From: a bacterium
GTDB taxonomy: Bacteria; Bacillota; Clostridia; Lachnospirales; Lachnospiraceae
DNA: 64,000 bases
Assembly (NCBI GenBank): GCA_023664305.1
Contig: JAMPFT010000003.1
Coordinates: forward strand, 1-64,000
Direction: 5' to 3'
The position numbers and the translations under genes are program-made. This document shows positions 50,189 through 57,359 of this stretch, in pieces; within the stretch, counting starts at the first letter, position 1; each line of letters opens with the position of its first letter. The notes beneath the pieces are model-generated. The model searched no databases. It was not told the DNA's origin and worked only from the letters and a program-made list of their open reading frames with translations.

Positions 50189-51040
50189 ATGATGTCAGAA
50201 GGAATTGCATATCAGAACAAGGACATTCTGTTCAAGATCCTTGGCCAGACCTACAAGGAAAAAAGCTTTGCGGCATACGGAATCGACATCCCGCCTATCC
50301 GGGAGCTGCTTCCAACAAACCTGCCGAAAATCTCAGCAAACGAAAAGGACATTGACAACCTCTTCCTGCTGGAAGACGGAACCTATGCCATCGTTGACTA
50401 TGAAGCTGAGTATAAAAAACTGAATAAGGTAAAATACCTGAATTACATTGCGCGGGTTACGGAAAAATACTATAAAGAGGATGGAAGCTTTGACCTGCGC
50501 CTTATCGTTATCTATACCGGCGACGTGAAAAGCGCTGAACCAGCCTTTGAAACCAAATGCCTTACGCTCCGCACAGAGCAGGCATTCCTGTCCCACATAG
50601 ACGGCGAGGCGGCATTTAACACGATCCAGCAAAAGATCCTCTCCGGTACAGCGCTTGAGGATGATGACCTGATGAAGCTTGTCATCCTGCCCCTGACAGT
50701 TCCCGGTTCCAAAGGAAAACAGGAAATGCTGGAAAAGGTCGTGGATCTGGCAGAACAGATAACGGATGAGGAACAACGGATTTTTACCCTTTCCGGCGTG
50801 ATAGTTGCAAGTGACAAATTCATAAACAGGGATTATATGGAGCAAATAAGGAGGCGCATCAACATGACACAGTTAGGACAGCTTTACGAAAAAGAAAAGA
50901 TTGAGTATGCTAACCAAAAAACACGAGAAATGGCATTAAGAATGTTAAAACGTAATATTGATATTATTGATATTATGGAAGTTACCGGCCTGACGGAAGA
51001 TGAACTTCTCCGCCTGCAGGAAAAAAGCGTAACCGTTTGA
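50189..51040 (+). CDS. Rpn-family PD-(D/E)xK nuclease
   Basis: The product has 283 residues. The core carries Asp56 (KDIDNLF) and the segment VDYEAEYKK, in which Asp70, Glu72, Glu74 and Lys76 fit a PD-(D/E)xK nuclease centre. Rpn proteins are DNA nucleases linked to recombination and phage defence. The C-terminus ends with a helix-turn-helix-like module (RMLKRNIDIIDIMEVTGLTEDELLRLQ). An in-frame internal start with a perfect ribosome site lies at 50864. ATG 50189 (or ATG 50192) follows GGAGGA. The gene is probably cargo. Confidence 0.83.
   Translation: MMSEGIAYQNKDILFKILGQTYKEKSFAAYGIDIPPIRELLPTNLPKISANEKDIDNLFLLEDGTYAIVDYEAEYKKLNKVKYLNYIARVTEKYYKEDGSFDLRLIVIYTGDVKSAEPAFETKCLTLRTEQAFLSHIDGEAAFNTIQQKILSGTALEDDDLMKLVILPLTVPGSKGKQEMLEKVVDLAEQITDEEQRIFTLSGVIVASDKFINRDYMEQIRRRINMTQLGQLYEKEKIEYANQKTREMALRMLKRNIDIIDIMEVTGLTEDELLRLQEKSVTV
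50864..51040 (+). CDS. internal in-frame small Rpn product
   Basis: ATG 50864 is in the Rpn frame (codon 226) and lies 9 bases after a perfect AAGGAGG (50848-50854) inside the gene. It would give a 58-residue protein equal to the Rpn C-terminal module. In E. coli, Rpn genes are known to make such small internal products that block the toxicity of the full protein. Here the internal ribosome site is stronger than that of the whole gene. Inferred from sequence only. Confidence 0.6.
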   Translation: MTQLGQLYEKEKIEYANQKTREMALRMLKRNIDIIDIMEVTGLTEDELLRLQEKSVTV

Positions 51041-51067
51041 TTCTATATAAAGCCGGAGGTCGAGTAC

Positions 51068-51235
51068 ATGACTTTATTGCAGAGAGACAGAGAAAATCTT
51101 GAATTAGGCACATCTTTAGCCACAAAAATTATTAAGCTATATCATAAGGGCATCAGCAATGATGAAATTGCTTCTTCTTTACAGCTTGATCTTGAATATA
51201 TAGAATCTGTTATATCCGACTATGAAAATGATTAA
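51068..51235 (+). CDS. 55-residue protein resembling the Rpn C-terminal module
   Basis: ATG follows GGAGGTCGAGTAC. The segment TKIIKLYHKGISNDEIASSL then LDLEYIESVI has the same layout as the Rpn tail (MLKRNIDIIDIMEVTGLTEDELLRL). It lies 27 bases after the nuclease gene in the same transcript. It may be a separate small helper or antitoxin. Confidence 0.6.
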   Translation: MTLLQRDRENLELGTSLATKIIKLYHKGISNDEIASSLQLDLEYIESVISDYEND

Positions 51236-51265
51236 GACATAACAGATATGTTCTCCAATGACTTA

Positions 51266-51289
51266 GGACCGGTTTTCGCCGGTCCTTTT
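51266..51289 (+). terminator. terminator of the Rpn unit
   Basis: GGACCGG (51266-51272) pairs with CCGGTCC (51279-51285), with a TTTTCG loop, and TTTT follows. The tRNA array comes from the other direction. Confidence 0.88.
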
Positions 51290-51316
51290 CTATTTCGTCA
51301 CATCTTCAGTTAATAG

Positions 51317-51401
51317 CGTTTGCGGAAGGATTTGAACCTTCGGTGCGTTGCCGCACACCACCTTAGCGGGGTGGCACCATAAACCGCTCGGACACGCAAA
51401 C
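51317..51401 (-). tRNA. tRNA-Ser (GCT) with C at position 33
   Basis: 85 bases. The acceptor stem GTTTGCG/CGCAAAC is perfect. The T-arm is GAAGG-TTCAAAT-CCTTC, and the long variable arm GTGCG-GCAA-CGCAC is typical of Ser. The anticodon stem is CCACC/GGTGG with loop CCGCTAA, giving anticodon GCT. Position 33 is C where nearly all tRNAs have U. It is the last tRNA of the array. Confidence 0.88.
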
Positions 51402-51407
51402 GTAAAG

Positions 51408-51490
51408 TGGATGGGGCAGGACTCGAACCTGCGGTGTTTCTGTGTGACGGATTTACAGTCCGCTGCCCTCGCCGCTAGGCATACCCATCC
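51408..51490 (-). tRNA. tRNA-Tyr (GTA)
   Basis: 83 bases. The acceptor is GGATGGG/CCCATCC with A as discriminator. The anticodon loop is CTGTAAA, giving GTA. The variable arm is long, as is usual for bacterial Tyr tRNA. The T-loop is TTCGAGT. Confidence 0.92.
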
Positions 51491-51491
51491 G

Positions 51492-51565
51492 TGGGGTGAC
51501 CAGGGGGAATCGAACCCCCGTGAGCAGAGCCACAATCTGCCGGACTGCCACTGTCCTATGGCCAC
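51492..51565 (-). tRNA. tRNA-His (GTG), CCA encoded
   Basis: 74 bases including CCA. The acceptor is GTGGCCA/TGGTCAC (one wobble pair), the discriminator is C, and CCA follows in the DNA. The anticodon loop is TTGTGGC, giving GTG. The base before position 1 is T where a genomic G(-1) is usual for His tRNA. Confidence 0.9.
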
Positions 51566-51567
51566 AG

Positions 51568-51640
51568 TAGCTCCTGCGGGACTTGAACCCGTCATCTCCG
51601 GCTTGAGAGGCCGATGTCCTGACCTTTAGACTAAGGAGCC
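51568..51640 (-). tRNA. tRNA-Glu (CTC)
   Basis: 73 bases. The acceptor is GGCTCCT/AGGAGCT with a G-U first pair. The anticodon loop is CTCTCAA, giving CTC. The T-loop is TTCAAGT. It resembles the next gene closely, so the two may be tandem duplicates with different anticodons. Confidence 0.9.
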
Positions 51641-51646
51641 ATATGA

Positions 51647-51719
51647 TGATCCCCACGGGACTTGAACCCTGCATTTCCGGCTTGAAAGGCCGGTGTCCTA
51701 ACCTTTAGACTAGGGGACC
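51647..51719 (-). tRNA. tRNA-Glu (TTC)
   Basis: 73 bases. The acceptor is GGTCCCC/GGGGATC with one G-U pair. The anticodon loop is CTTTCAA, giving TTC. A T-loop TTCAAGT and A as discriminator are seen. Confidence 0.9.
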
Positions 51720-51778
51720 TTGCTGCAGGCATTTTTCAGCCTGCTGTTTTATTGTTTCTTCACTTTTCTATCTTCCCT

Positions 51779-52033
51779 TCATGCGCTGATCTGTATCTGC
51801 GCTGCCGTATCAGTCACCAGAATATCATCCATGCGCACCTGCAGAACCGCTGCAAGCACCACCAGATTGTCTATGGTCGGCAAAGCAGCTCCCTGCTGCC
51901 ACTTGTATATAGCCTGCGGCGTGGCAAAACCGAAAATATCCTGCAGATCCTTTACAGATAATCCCGCCTGCTTCCGCAGCCTTCCTATGTTCTGCCCAGT
52001 CCTCACCATATCTATAACCGGCAAATTCACCAT
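51779..52033 (-). CDS. XRE-family regulator inside the tRNA array
   Basis: This 84-residue protein has a cro/CI-type helix-turn-helix at about 15-65 (TGQNIGRLRKQAGLSVKDLQ, DIFGFATPQAIYKWQQG). ATG 52033 follows AGGAGG with 8-base spacing (minus strand); GTG 52042 is less likely. It lies between tRNA-Lys and the five other tRNAs on the same strand. It may regulate the array or the element. Confidence 0.82.
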   Translation of the reverse strand: MVNLPVIDMVRTGQNIGRLRKQAGLSVKDLQDIFGFATPQAIYKWQQGAALPTIDNLVVLAAVLQVRMDDILVTDTAAQIQISA

Positions 52034-52074
52034 GATCCTCACCTCCTGTTATCAGACTCAATATCAGGCGGCAA

Positions 52075-52147
52075 TGCTCCATATGGGACTTGAACCCATG
52101 ACGCCTCGATTAAAAGTCGAGTGCTCTCCCAACTGAGCTAATGGAAC
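52075..52147 (-). tRNA. tRNA-Lys (TTT)
   Basis: 73 bases. The acceptor is GTTCCAT/ATGGAGC with one G-U pair. The anticodon loop is CTTTTAA, giving TTT. The T-loop is TTCAAGT. It is the first tRNA in transcription order and stands apart from the other five. Confidence 0.92.
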
Positions 52148-52156
52148 ATAAAAAAT

Positions 52157-52186
52157 ACCGCCTACCTCATTTAAGATAAGCGGTAC
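52157..52186. promoter_or_regulatory. hairpin upstream of tRNA-Lys
   Basis: An inverted repeat, TACCGCCTA with TAAGCGGTA (about 52157-52184), with one unpaired base on each arm. On the minus strand it lies between the 49-residue gene and tRNA-Lys and could end that transcript. Confidence 0.45.
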
Positions 52187-52233
52187 ATGAAATCCATGTT
52201 TTATATCTGCAGCCTCCTAAAAGACCTGCATCT

Positions 52234-52383
52234 TCAGACATCACACAGTTTTCGCCTTTTTCTTATCTTGCATGAGCGCATCTTAACCAGACTCTGTTCT
52301 TTTTCTTTACTGAACAGTGCCTCATAATGTTCGCTATGCAGATAATAAACAGCTAAAGCTGTTGCGAAATTAACTGTTGCCAT
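52234..52383 (-). CDS. 49-residue hypothetical protein
   Basis: ATG 52383 follows GAAAGGAAAA (minus strand). The product MATVNFATALAVYYLHSEHY... ends in a very basic segment (KIRKRRKLCDV). It may bind nucleic acid. The family is not recognised and the ribosome site is modest. Confidence 0.45.
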   Translation of the reverse strand: MATVNFATALAVYYLHSEHYEALFSKEKEQSLVKMRSCKIRKRRKLCDV

Positions 52384-52494
52384 GATCTTTTCCTTTCTGG
52401 ACTCATCCGGTCCGCTTTGTTTCCTAACTTGTAACCACTATACCACCAATTTTTTGTTTTGTCATTATACCGGTAATATAATTTTTCAGATAAT

Positions 52495-52728
52495 CTATTC
52501 TATACGCACCTCCAGCCCTTCCATCTTCAGTCCCGGCAGCCCGACAAGATACCATTCCCTGTCCATGCCCATCTCCACGCGGGCGGGAATCCAAACTTCA
52601 TTCAGCCTAAACTCGAAGACTTCCCCGCAGTGGATGCCGCCGTAATCACGCTCATCGCCGTCCTCATCAGTATAGTGGAAATTATACCTCCCACATTCCT
52701 TATCATAAAATAATGTTCCCTGCTTCAT
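52495..52728 (-). CDS. DUF5348-like small protein
   Basis: This 77-residue beta-rich protein (GTLFYDKECGRYNFHYTDED, GGIHCGEVFEFRLNEVWIPARVEM) matches from memory the DUF5348 family of clostridial conjugative elements. ATG follows AAGGAGGG (minus strand). Function unknown; likely an OB- or SH3-like barrel. Confidence 0.7.
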   Translation of the reverse strand: MKQGTLFYDKECGRYNFHYTDEDGDERDYGGIHCGEVFEFRLNEVWIPARVEMGMDREWYLVGLPGLKMEGLEVRIE

Positions 52729-52844
52729 AAACAGCCCTCCTTAAAAATGTTTCTATATAATAAAGAGTCCCTTACTTCTATTTCCTTGAAATTTTCCGCA
52801 AAATTTTCTATAAATTTTTCATTAACCGCAGGAAAAGCAGCAAC

Positions 52845-53492
52845 CTACTCTTTCCCCGCAGCCTTTTCCTCCTCTGCACCTTTTAGATCTGCCTCATACT
52901 TTTTCACCAGCCGGTAGAAGCTGTCTTTTTTAAGCCCGGTAAGCGTCATAGCCTCCTTTGCGGAGATCACGCCGCTTTTCCATCTCCCATAGCAGTCCTC
53001 CCAGTTCTCCGGGTACTCCACCCTCGGCCTGCCCAGATGCCTTCCGCTCGCCTTTGCCACCTCGATACCCTGCCGCTGCAGCTCGTGCCGCTCCGTCCAG
53101 TCCTCGTCCGCCACATAAGCGAACACTGCCAGCACCACATCCGTTATCAGCTGCCCCACCAGTTCCTTTGACTGCGTGGTATCCAGGATGGGCATGGAAG
53201 TCACCCTGATGTCCGCACCGATCTCCTTTGTGATATGGAACCATTCCCTGTATATCTCGCCGTAGTTCCTGCCGAACCGCTTCAGCTCCGTTACCACCAG
53301 CAGATCGCCTTCCCGCAGGATATTGTCAACCAGAGAGCGGTACACCGGGCGTTCAAACTGCCTCCCTGACTCCTTCTCCACATATATGTCGCGCTCGTCG
53401 ATGCCTTCCTCGTCCCGCAATATATGTATCTGCCGGTCCGGATTCTGCTCACGGGTACTCACGCGGACATATCCGAATTTCTTTGTTGCCAT
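52845..53492 (-). CDS. serine recombinase, resolvase/invertase family
   Basis: The product has 215 residues. The catalytic domain starts FGYVRVSTREQN with the active serine Ser12, then LKRFGRNYGEI and later the helix-turn-helix part (KSGVISAKEAMTLTGLKKDSFY). The size fits Tn3-type resolvases, not large serine integrases. ATG 53492 follows GGAAGGAGG (minus strand); a longer upstream reading runs through the likely res site. It may resolve multimers of the element. Confidence 0.9.
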   Translation of the reverse strand: MATKKFGYVRVSTREQNPDRQIHILRDEEGIDERDIYVEKESGRQFERPVYRSLVDNILREGDLLVVTELKRFGRNYGEIYREWFHITKEIGADIRVTSMPILDTTQSKELVGQLITDVVLAVFAYVADEDWTERHELQRQGIEVAKASGRHLGRPRVEYPENWEDCYGRWKSGVISAKEAMTLTGLKKDSFYRLVKKYEADLKGAEEEKAAGKE

Positions 53493-53518
53493 AATACTCC
53501 TCCTTCCATAGGATTCCA

Positions 53519-53641
53519 TGTCGCAAAAGGTGTCTTTTATTCCTGCGACATCGCAATATTCAAAACAAACCTTTTGCGACAGAAAAACAGGGTGATTTGC
53601 CTGCCAAAATAAATATCTCCAAAGGTATACCTTTTGCGACA
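53519..53641. repeat. probable res site of the resolvase
   Basis: Three copies of the core TGTCGCAAAAGG occur next to the resolvase start: forward at 53519-53530, and reversed (CCTTTTGCGACA) at 53570-53581 and 53630-53641. The last joins a perfect palindrome AAAGGTATACCTTT (53621-53634). Several copies of one motif beside a resolvase gene are typical of a res site, where the palindrome may mark the crossover. Confidence 0.65.
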
Positions 53642-53731
53642 CATCATTTTATACGCAGGGGATGCAAAAAACACAGCACTCCCCTGCGAAATTACCAGCC
53701 TGCAGTCTGGTTCCTAAAGCCCCGGCACCGG

Positions 53732-53923
53732 CTAAACTATAAACTTGCGGATGCAGTTTAACAGGGTTGCCGAAAGCTCCTGGTACAGGTCCTCCTCAAA
53801 CACGTTCTGCTCCATGGCGTTCTTGATCAGCAGCGGGCGGTACATCCTGAAAATCTCCTCCTGCGCCGCCTTGTCCCCTGCCTTTGCCTGCCCCAGCAGT
53901 TTCTCAAATTCCATCGTTCCCAT
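53732..53923 (-). CDS. helix-turn-helix protein, Tn916 Orf8-like
   Basis: This 63-residue protein (FEKLLGQAKAGDKAAQEEIF, then YRPLLIKNAMEQNVFEEDLY and QELSATLLNCIRKF) resembles sigma region 2 and the small HTH proteins of Tn916-like regulatory ends. It overlaps the upstream sigma gene by 20 bases, with AAGGAG as ribosome site, so both are co-translated. Confidence 0.78.
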   Translation of the reverse strand: MGTMEFEKLLGQAKAGDKAAQEEIFRMYRPLLIKNAMEQNVFEEDLYQELSATLLNCIRKFIV

Positions 53924-54347
53924 TCATCTCCTTCCGCAGCTTCCTGAGCACATAGTAATATGCCATCTCAGCCTGTTTCGCCTCCATATGGAACCGCTCG
54001 CCCAGCTCCGCGAACGTAAGCTCCCCGTAGCCCCTGGCAAACAGGATCTCCCTGTCCCTGCCTTTCAGCCGGCTTATCGCCTTTGCCAGGCGGTCGCTCT
54101 CCAGCCGCACCAGCAGCTCACCGTACCTCTGCCAGTCCCGGAAGATAAAATCCGTATGTTCATTTATATAGGCGCGGTACTGCTCGTCAAAGTCCGTATA
54201 GTTGCGCTCCAGCAGATCCTCCGATGCAAGATCTATACCCTGCAGCCGGTATTTGCGTTTCCAGTATTTCTTCCGTGTGTTCCCCACTGCCGCCACCAAG
54301 TATGCGGTAAAGCGGTTCTGCACGGAATCAGTTTGTCTTTCTTTCAT
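53904..54347 (-). CDS. sigma-70 region 4-type regulator, Tn916 Orf7-like
   Basis: This 147-residue protein has a basic N-terminus (NTRKKYWKRKYRLQG), a middle region and a sigma region 4-like helix-turn-helix (LKGRDREILFARGYGELTFAELGERFHMEAKQAEMAYYY). In Tn916 the like gene activates excision and transfer. I chose ATG 54347 (MKERQTD) because GGAGG lies just before. It is followed by the HTH gene and faces the XRE gene at 54804. Confidence 0.8.
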   Translation of the reverse strand: MKERQTDSVQNRFTAYLVAAVGNTRKKYWKRKYRLQGIDLASEDLLERNYTDFDEQYRAYINEHTDFIFRDWQRYGELLVRLESDRLAKAISRLKGRDREILFARGYGELTFAELGERFHMEAKQAEMAYYYVLRKLRKEMNGNDGI

Positions 54348-54520
54348 CCTTTCGTCCTCCAGTCTTTTTGTGCTGCGTTTAAACCGCAGAACCGGAGGCC
54401 CCCTGATGGTACAGGTTCCAGCCATCCTGACCGCAAAAGAAAAAGAACCGTTATCTGACTTACATCTTCGATAACTGTTCCTCTCCTGTATTGCTGTGGC
54501 TCTCTCTAAAAAGCATGGTA

Positions 54521-54789
54521 TTACACTACCATAGACAGCCGAGTTCTTCTTCTGTACAGTTTCAGTTTTTTTAGCAAAATTCCCCTGCCGATATCCGGCT
54601 TATAACCATTTCCCAAAGCCTGCCGCATAATTCCTAACTCATGGCACAAAAAAGACACCCAAATAAGCCTCTGATGAACCATGTTTTTTTGTTCACCAGA
54701 AGCCTGGGTGTCTGGTAGTTTAATACACTACTATTTAAGAATGTTCATGCCCTTTTTACTTTTCCATAGTATGGCAATACACTACCGAT
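54521..54789. promoter_or_regulatory. three operator-like ACACTAC repeats and a large hairpin
   Basis: The motif (A/T)TACACTACC occurs at 54521-54534, 54722-54734 and 54776-54789, between the divergent sigma and XRE genes. A perfect palindrome CCATAGTATGG is at 54764-54774. An imperfect palindrome of about 62 bases (54652-54713) has outer arms GACACCCA/TGGGTGTC and a T-rich loop. This is probably the control region of the ICE switch. Confidence 0.6.
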
Positions 54790-54803
54790 AGGAGGTAATT
54801 ACG

Positions 54804-55151
54804 ATGTCCCTGTCAATTAACGATGCTTACATTTTCAGCCAAGAATTGAAGAAAGCTCGTAAGAAAATGCACCTGACACAGGAAACCTGCGCGGAACTGC
54901 TGGAACACTCCCTTTCTTTCCAAAAGGATTTGGAGCGCGGACGCTGTTCCCCAAGTATTGAGAACTTTTATCATATCTGCAGGACGCTGAACATATCTGC
55001 AGACGACTGTATCTTTTCCGACAGCCATAAAACAGACTCTACATATCATGAGCTGCTCAGACTGCTCTCCCAATGTGACGAAGACAGCTTGAAAATTCTT
55101 ACTGCTGCTGTGACGGCAATCGTTAATCAAAAGAACAAACCATCGGTTTGA
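54804..55151 (+). CDS. XRE-family repressor, Tn916 Orf9-like
   Basis: This 115-residue protein has a helix-turn-helix at about 13-70 (LKKARKKMHLTQETCAELLE, then SFQKDLERGRCSPSIENFYH). It is divergent from the sigma factor gene, as orf9 is in Tn916. It probably represses ICE genes by binding the repeats before it. ATG 54804 follows AGGAGG (54791-54796). A terminator follows. Confidence 0.82.
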   Translation: MSLSINDAYIFSQELKKARKKMHLTQETCAELLEHSLSFQKDLERGRCSPSIENFYHICRTLNISADDCIFSDSHKTDSTYHELLRLLSQCDEDSLKILTAAVTAIVNQKNKPSV

Positions 55152-55164
55152 TTTTCTTCCAAAA

Positions 55165-55195
55165 ATATAACCCAACTTTTCCGGTTGGGTTATAT
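55165..55195 (+). terminator. terminator at the right end of the ICE region
   Basis: A perfect 12-bp stem, ATATAACCCAAC (55165-55176) with GTTGGGTTATAT (55184-55195), with TTTTCCG as loop. The ICE border probably lies near here, based on the shift of gene content. Confidence 0.85.
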
Positions 55196-55278
55196 TCTAC
55201 ACTGCAAATATCTTTCTTTTATAAACAAAAAATAGATGGATTATCTTTTTGCTCGGCAAAATGCGACAATAAAATGCT

Positions 55279-55587
55279 TTATTCATTTTCCATGCTGAAT
55301 TTATATCCATATCCATGCAATGTATGTATATAGGAAATGCCTAATTTTGCCCTGAGACGATAAATAATATCCCTTATAGTATAGGATCCATCCGCATATT
55401 CTTCTTTGTTGACCGCCTCATATATCTGATCTCTTGTGAAAGCAATATTCGGATTAGATGCCAGAAAGCAGAGTACATCAAACTCCATTCTGGTAAGCAC
55501 TATTTCCCGCTCATTCACATAAACTGTCCTACTTGTAGGATAAATATGCAGTTTTCCATATATCAGTTTTTCATCAGCATCGGACAT
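55279..55587 (-). CDS. OmpR-type winged-helix regulator without receiver
   Basis: This 102-residue protein is nearly only a winged helix (LTRMEFDVLCFLASNPNIAF, then TIRDIIYRLRAKLGISYIHTLHGYGY). A receiver domain is missing. It may be a stand-alone regulator or a remnant. ATG lies at 55587, preceded by GGAGGTG on the minus strand. Low GC and other gene types after this place it on the chromosome side. Confidence 0.75.
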   Translation of the reverse strand: MSDADEKLIYGKLHIYPTSRTVYVNEREIVLTRMEFDVLCFLASNPNIAFTRDQIYEAVNKEEYADGSYTIRDIIYRLRAKLGISYIHTLHGYGYKFSMENE

Positions 55588-55790
55588 CTCTTACACCTCC
55601 ATCCTATGTTGTAACTCTCAAGTCGCAATCTATCGGTTTTGATCTTGCCGACTCAAGTTTCCATTTTCACACTCCAGGAAATTCCCAACTATATAAAGAT
55701 ATTTACAGTAAACATAATACCTGTGAATAATTCACGAATCACAGACAGCATCTCATTTGCACCGTCCGAATGCATCACGCCATATTTTCA
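55588..55790. other. intergenic stretch without recognised features
   Basis: About 200 AT-rich bases with no gene. It could carry the promoter of the winged-helix gene. I saw no repeat that also occurs at the left edge, so no attachment site can be named. Confidence 0.4.
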
Positions 55791-57359
55791 TCACAATAAT
55801 GGAGCAAAAATTCGCAAAAAATCCTGAAGCAGTCTGGTTATCAGATTCCCCTTACATTCTTCCGGCTGAACCAGGTGGCACTGCTCCAGCGTCTTCAAAA
55901 AATCATCTTTTACTTGAAGGACGGCTTTGCTGCCATACATCCACACACCACATTCAAAATGTAAATAAAGGCTCCGGAAATCTAAATTAGCCGTCCCTAC
56001 CGTAGCCGTACTGTCATCGGAAACAAATAGCTTTGAATGTATGAATCCCTTTGAATATTCATATATTTTTACTCCACCGTGAATTAACTCCCTATAGTAA
56101 GAGCGTGTAGTCATATGAATCAGTGCCTTATCCCAGATATGTGGCGTAATAATTCGCACATCCACTCCGCTTTTTGCGGCAAGGCACAACGCTGATACCA
56201 TGCTATCATCGACAATCAGGTAGGGAGTAGCAATATATACATAACTTTTTGCATGATTCAATATCTGGATATAGACATGTTCCCCCACATTTTCATTGTC
56301 CATCGGGCTGTCGGCATATGGTTGGACAAACCCGTCCCACTCCATCTCTGCCTTTTCTTCATTGCATGGGAAAAAATATTCTATCACTTCACTTTCCTGT
56401 CCGCACAGCTCCCACATTTCAAGAAACATCATCGTCAGACTCCACGCCGCTTTTCCTTCCACTTTCAAAACAGAATCTTTCCAATGCCCATGCTTTTCAA
56501 ATATATTGATATACTCATCCGCTAAATTCAGCCCTCCTGTAAAGGCTACTTTCCCATCAATAGACGTGATCTTCCGGTGGTCACGATTATTCTGGATTGC
56601 CGAAAGCACTGGACGGAACGGATTGAATACAGCGCATTTAATCCCATATTGTTCCAATTGGGATGCATAATCTTTCGGCAAAGTCAGAAAGCATCCGATA
56701 TCATCATATATAACCCTGATATCCACTCCCTGTGCCGCCTTCTCCTTCAGAATGTCAAGGACTGCGTCCCACAATACCCCTTCCTGTATGATAAAATATT
56801 CAATAAAAATATATTTTTGGGCTTTTTTCAGTTCTTCAAGGAACACTGGAAAAAATTTTTCTCCCGGCGAATAATAATCCGTCCTGGTAGCATCATAAAC
56901 CGGAAATCCCGCAAAATGCTGCAGATAACGTACCTGATTAATATGTTGTGGTATCATCTGCGCTATATCCTCAAATACATCCCCCGGCATCTCGTAGAAC
57001 TCCTGATTCTTCTGCCTGATTTGAACATTCTTCTTCCTGAAATGTTTCGTTGATGACTGATAATGGTACAATACATAAAACAATCCCCCGAATACCGGAA
57101 ACGATAGAATCAGAAACACCCATGCTACCTTATTCGCTCCCTTATTTTTCTGGGAAATCACATGGCGTACAATGAAAAAACTGGCCACGGTAATCAACAT
57201 TCTCAATGCTTCAGATAAATAGTGTCCCATATGGAAAAAAACAGCTAGACAGATAACCTGCATAAGCAACAGAAATATGACAAACAATCGTCTTCGCAGC
57301 AATACCCGAAACCATGAACGCTTCACTGTCTTAGTCCTCCCGTTTAAAACCTCAATCAC
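55791..57359 (-). CDS. cls: cardiolipin synthase
   Basis: This 522-residue phospholipase D-type enzyme joins two phosphatidylglycerols to cardiolipin. Two N-terminal membrane helices (FVIFLLLMQVICLAVFF, ALRMLITVASFFIV) and a further one are seen. Two HKD motifs are present: HRKITSID near residue 260 and HSKLFVSDD near 437. Length is normal. It overlaps the upstream VTT gene by four bases. Confidence 0.93.
   Translation of the reverse strand: MIEVLNGRTKTVKRSWFRVLLRRRLFVIFLLLMQVICLAVFFHMGHYLSEALRMLITVASFFIVRHVISQKNKGANKVAWVFLILSFPVFGGLFYVLYHYQSSTKHFRKKNVQIRQKNQEFYEMPGDVFEDIAQMIPQHINQVRYLQHFAGFPVYDATRTDYYSPGEKFFPVFLEELKKAQKYIFIEYFIIQEGVLWDAVLDILKEKAAQGVDIRVIYDDIGCFLTLPKDYASQLEQYGIKCAVFNPFRPVLSAIQNNRDHRKITSIDGKVAFTGGLNLADEYINIFEKHGHWKDSVLKVEGKAAWSLTMMFLEMWELCGQESEVIEYFFPCNEEKAEMEWDGFVQPYADSPMDNENVGEHVYIQILNHAKSYVYIATPYLIVDDSMVSALCLAAKSGVDVRIITPHIWDKALIHMTTRSYYRELIHGGVKIYEYSKGFIHSKLFVSDDSTATVGTANLDFRSLYLHFECGVWMYGSKAVLQVKDDFLKTLEQCHLVQPEECKGNLITRLLQDFLRIFAPLL

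Noticed and set aside
50110..50355. 81-codon frame overlapping the Rpn start
   Set aside because: It covers the Rpn ribosome site and the beginning of the Rpn gene in another frame.
51290..51629. Protein-coding frames across 51290-51629 on both strands
   Set aside because: The region is filled with tRNA genes; the frames are chance.
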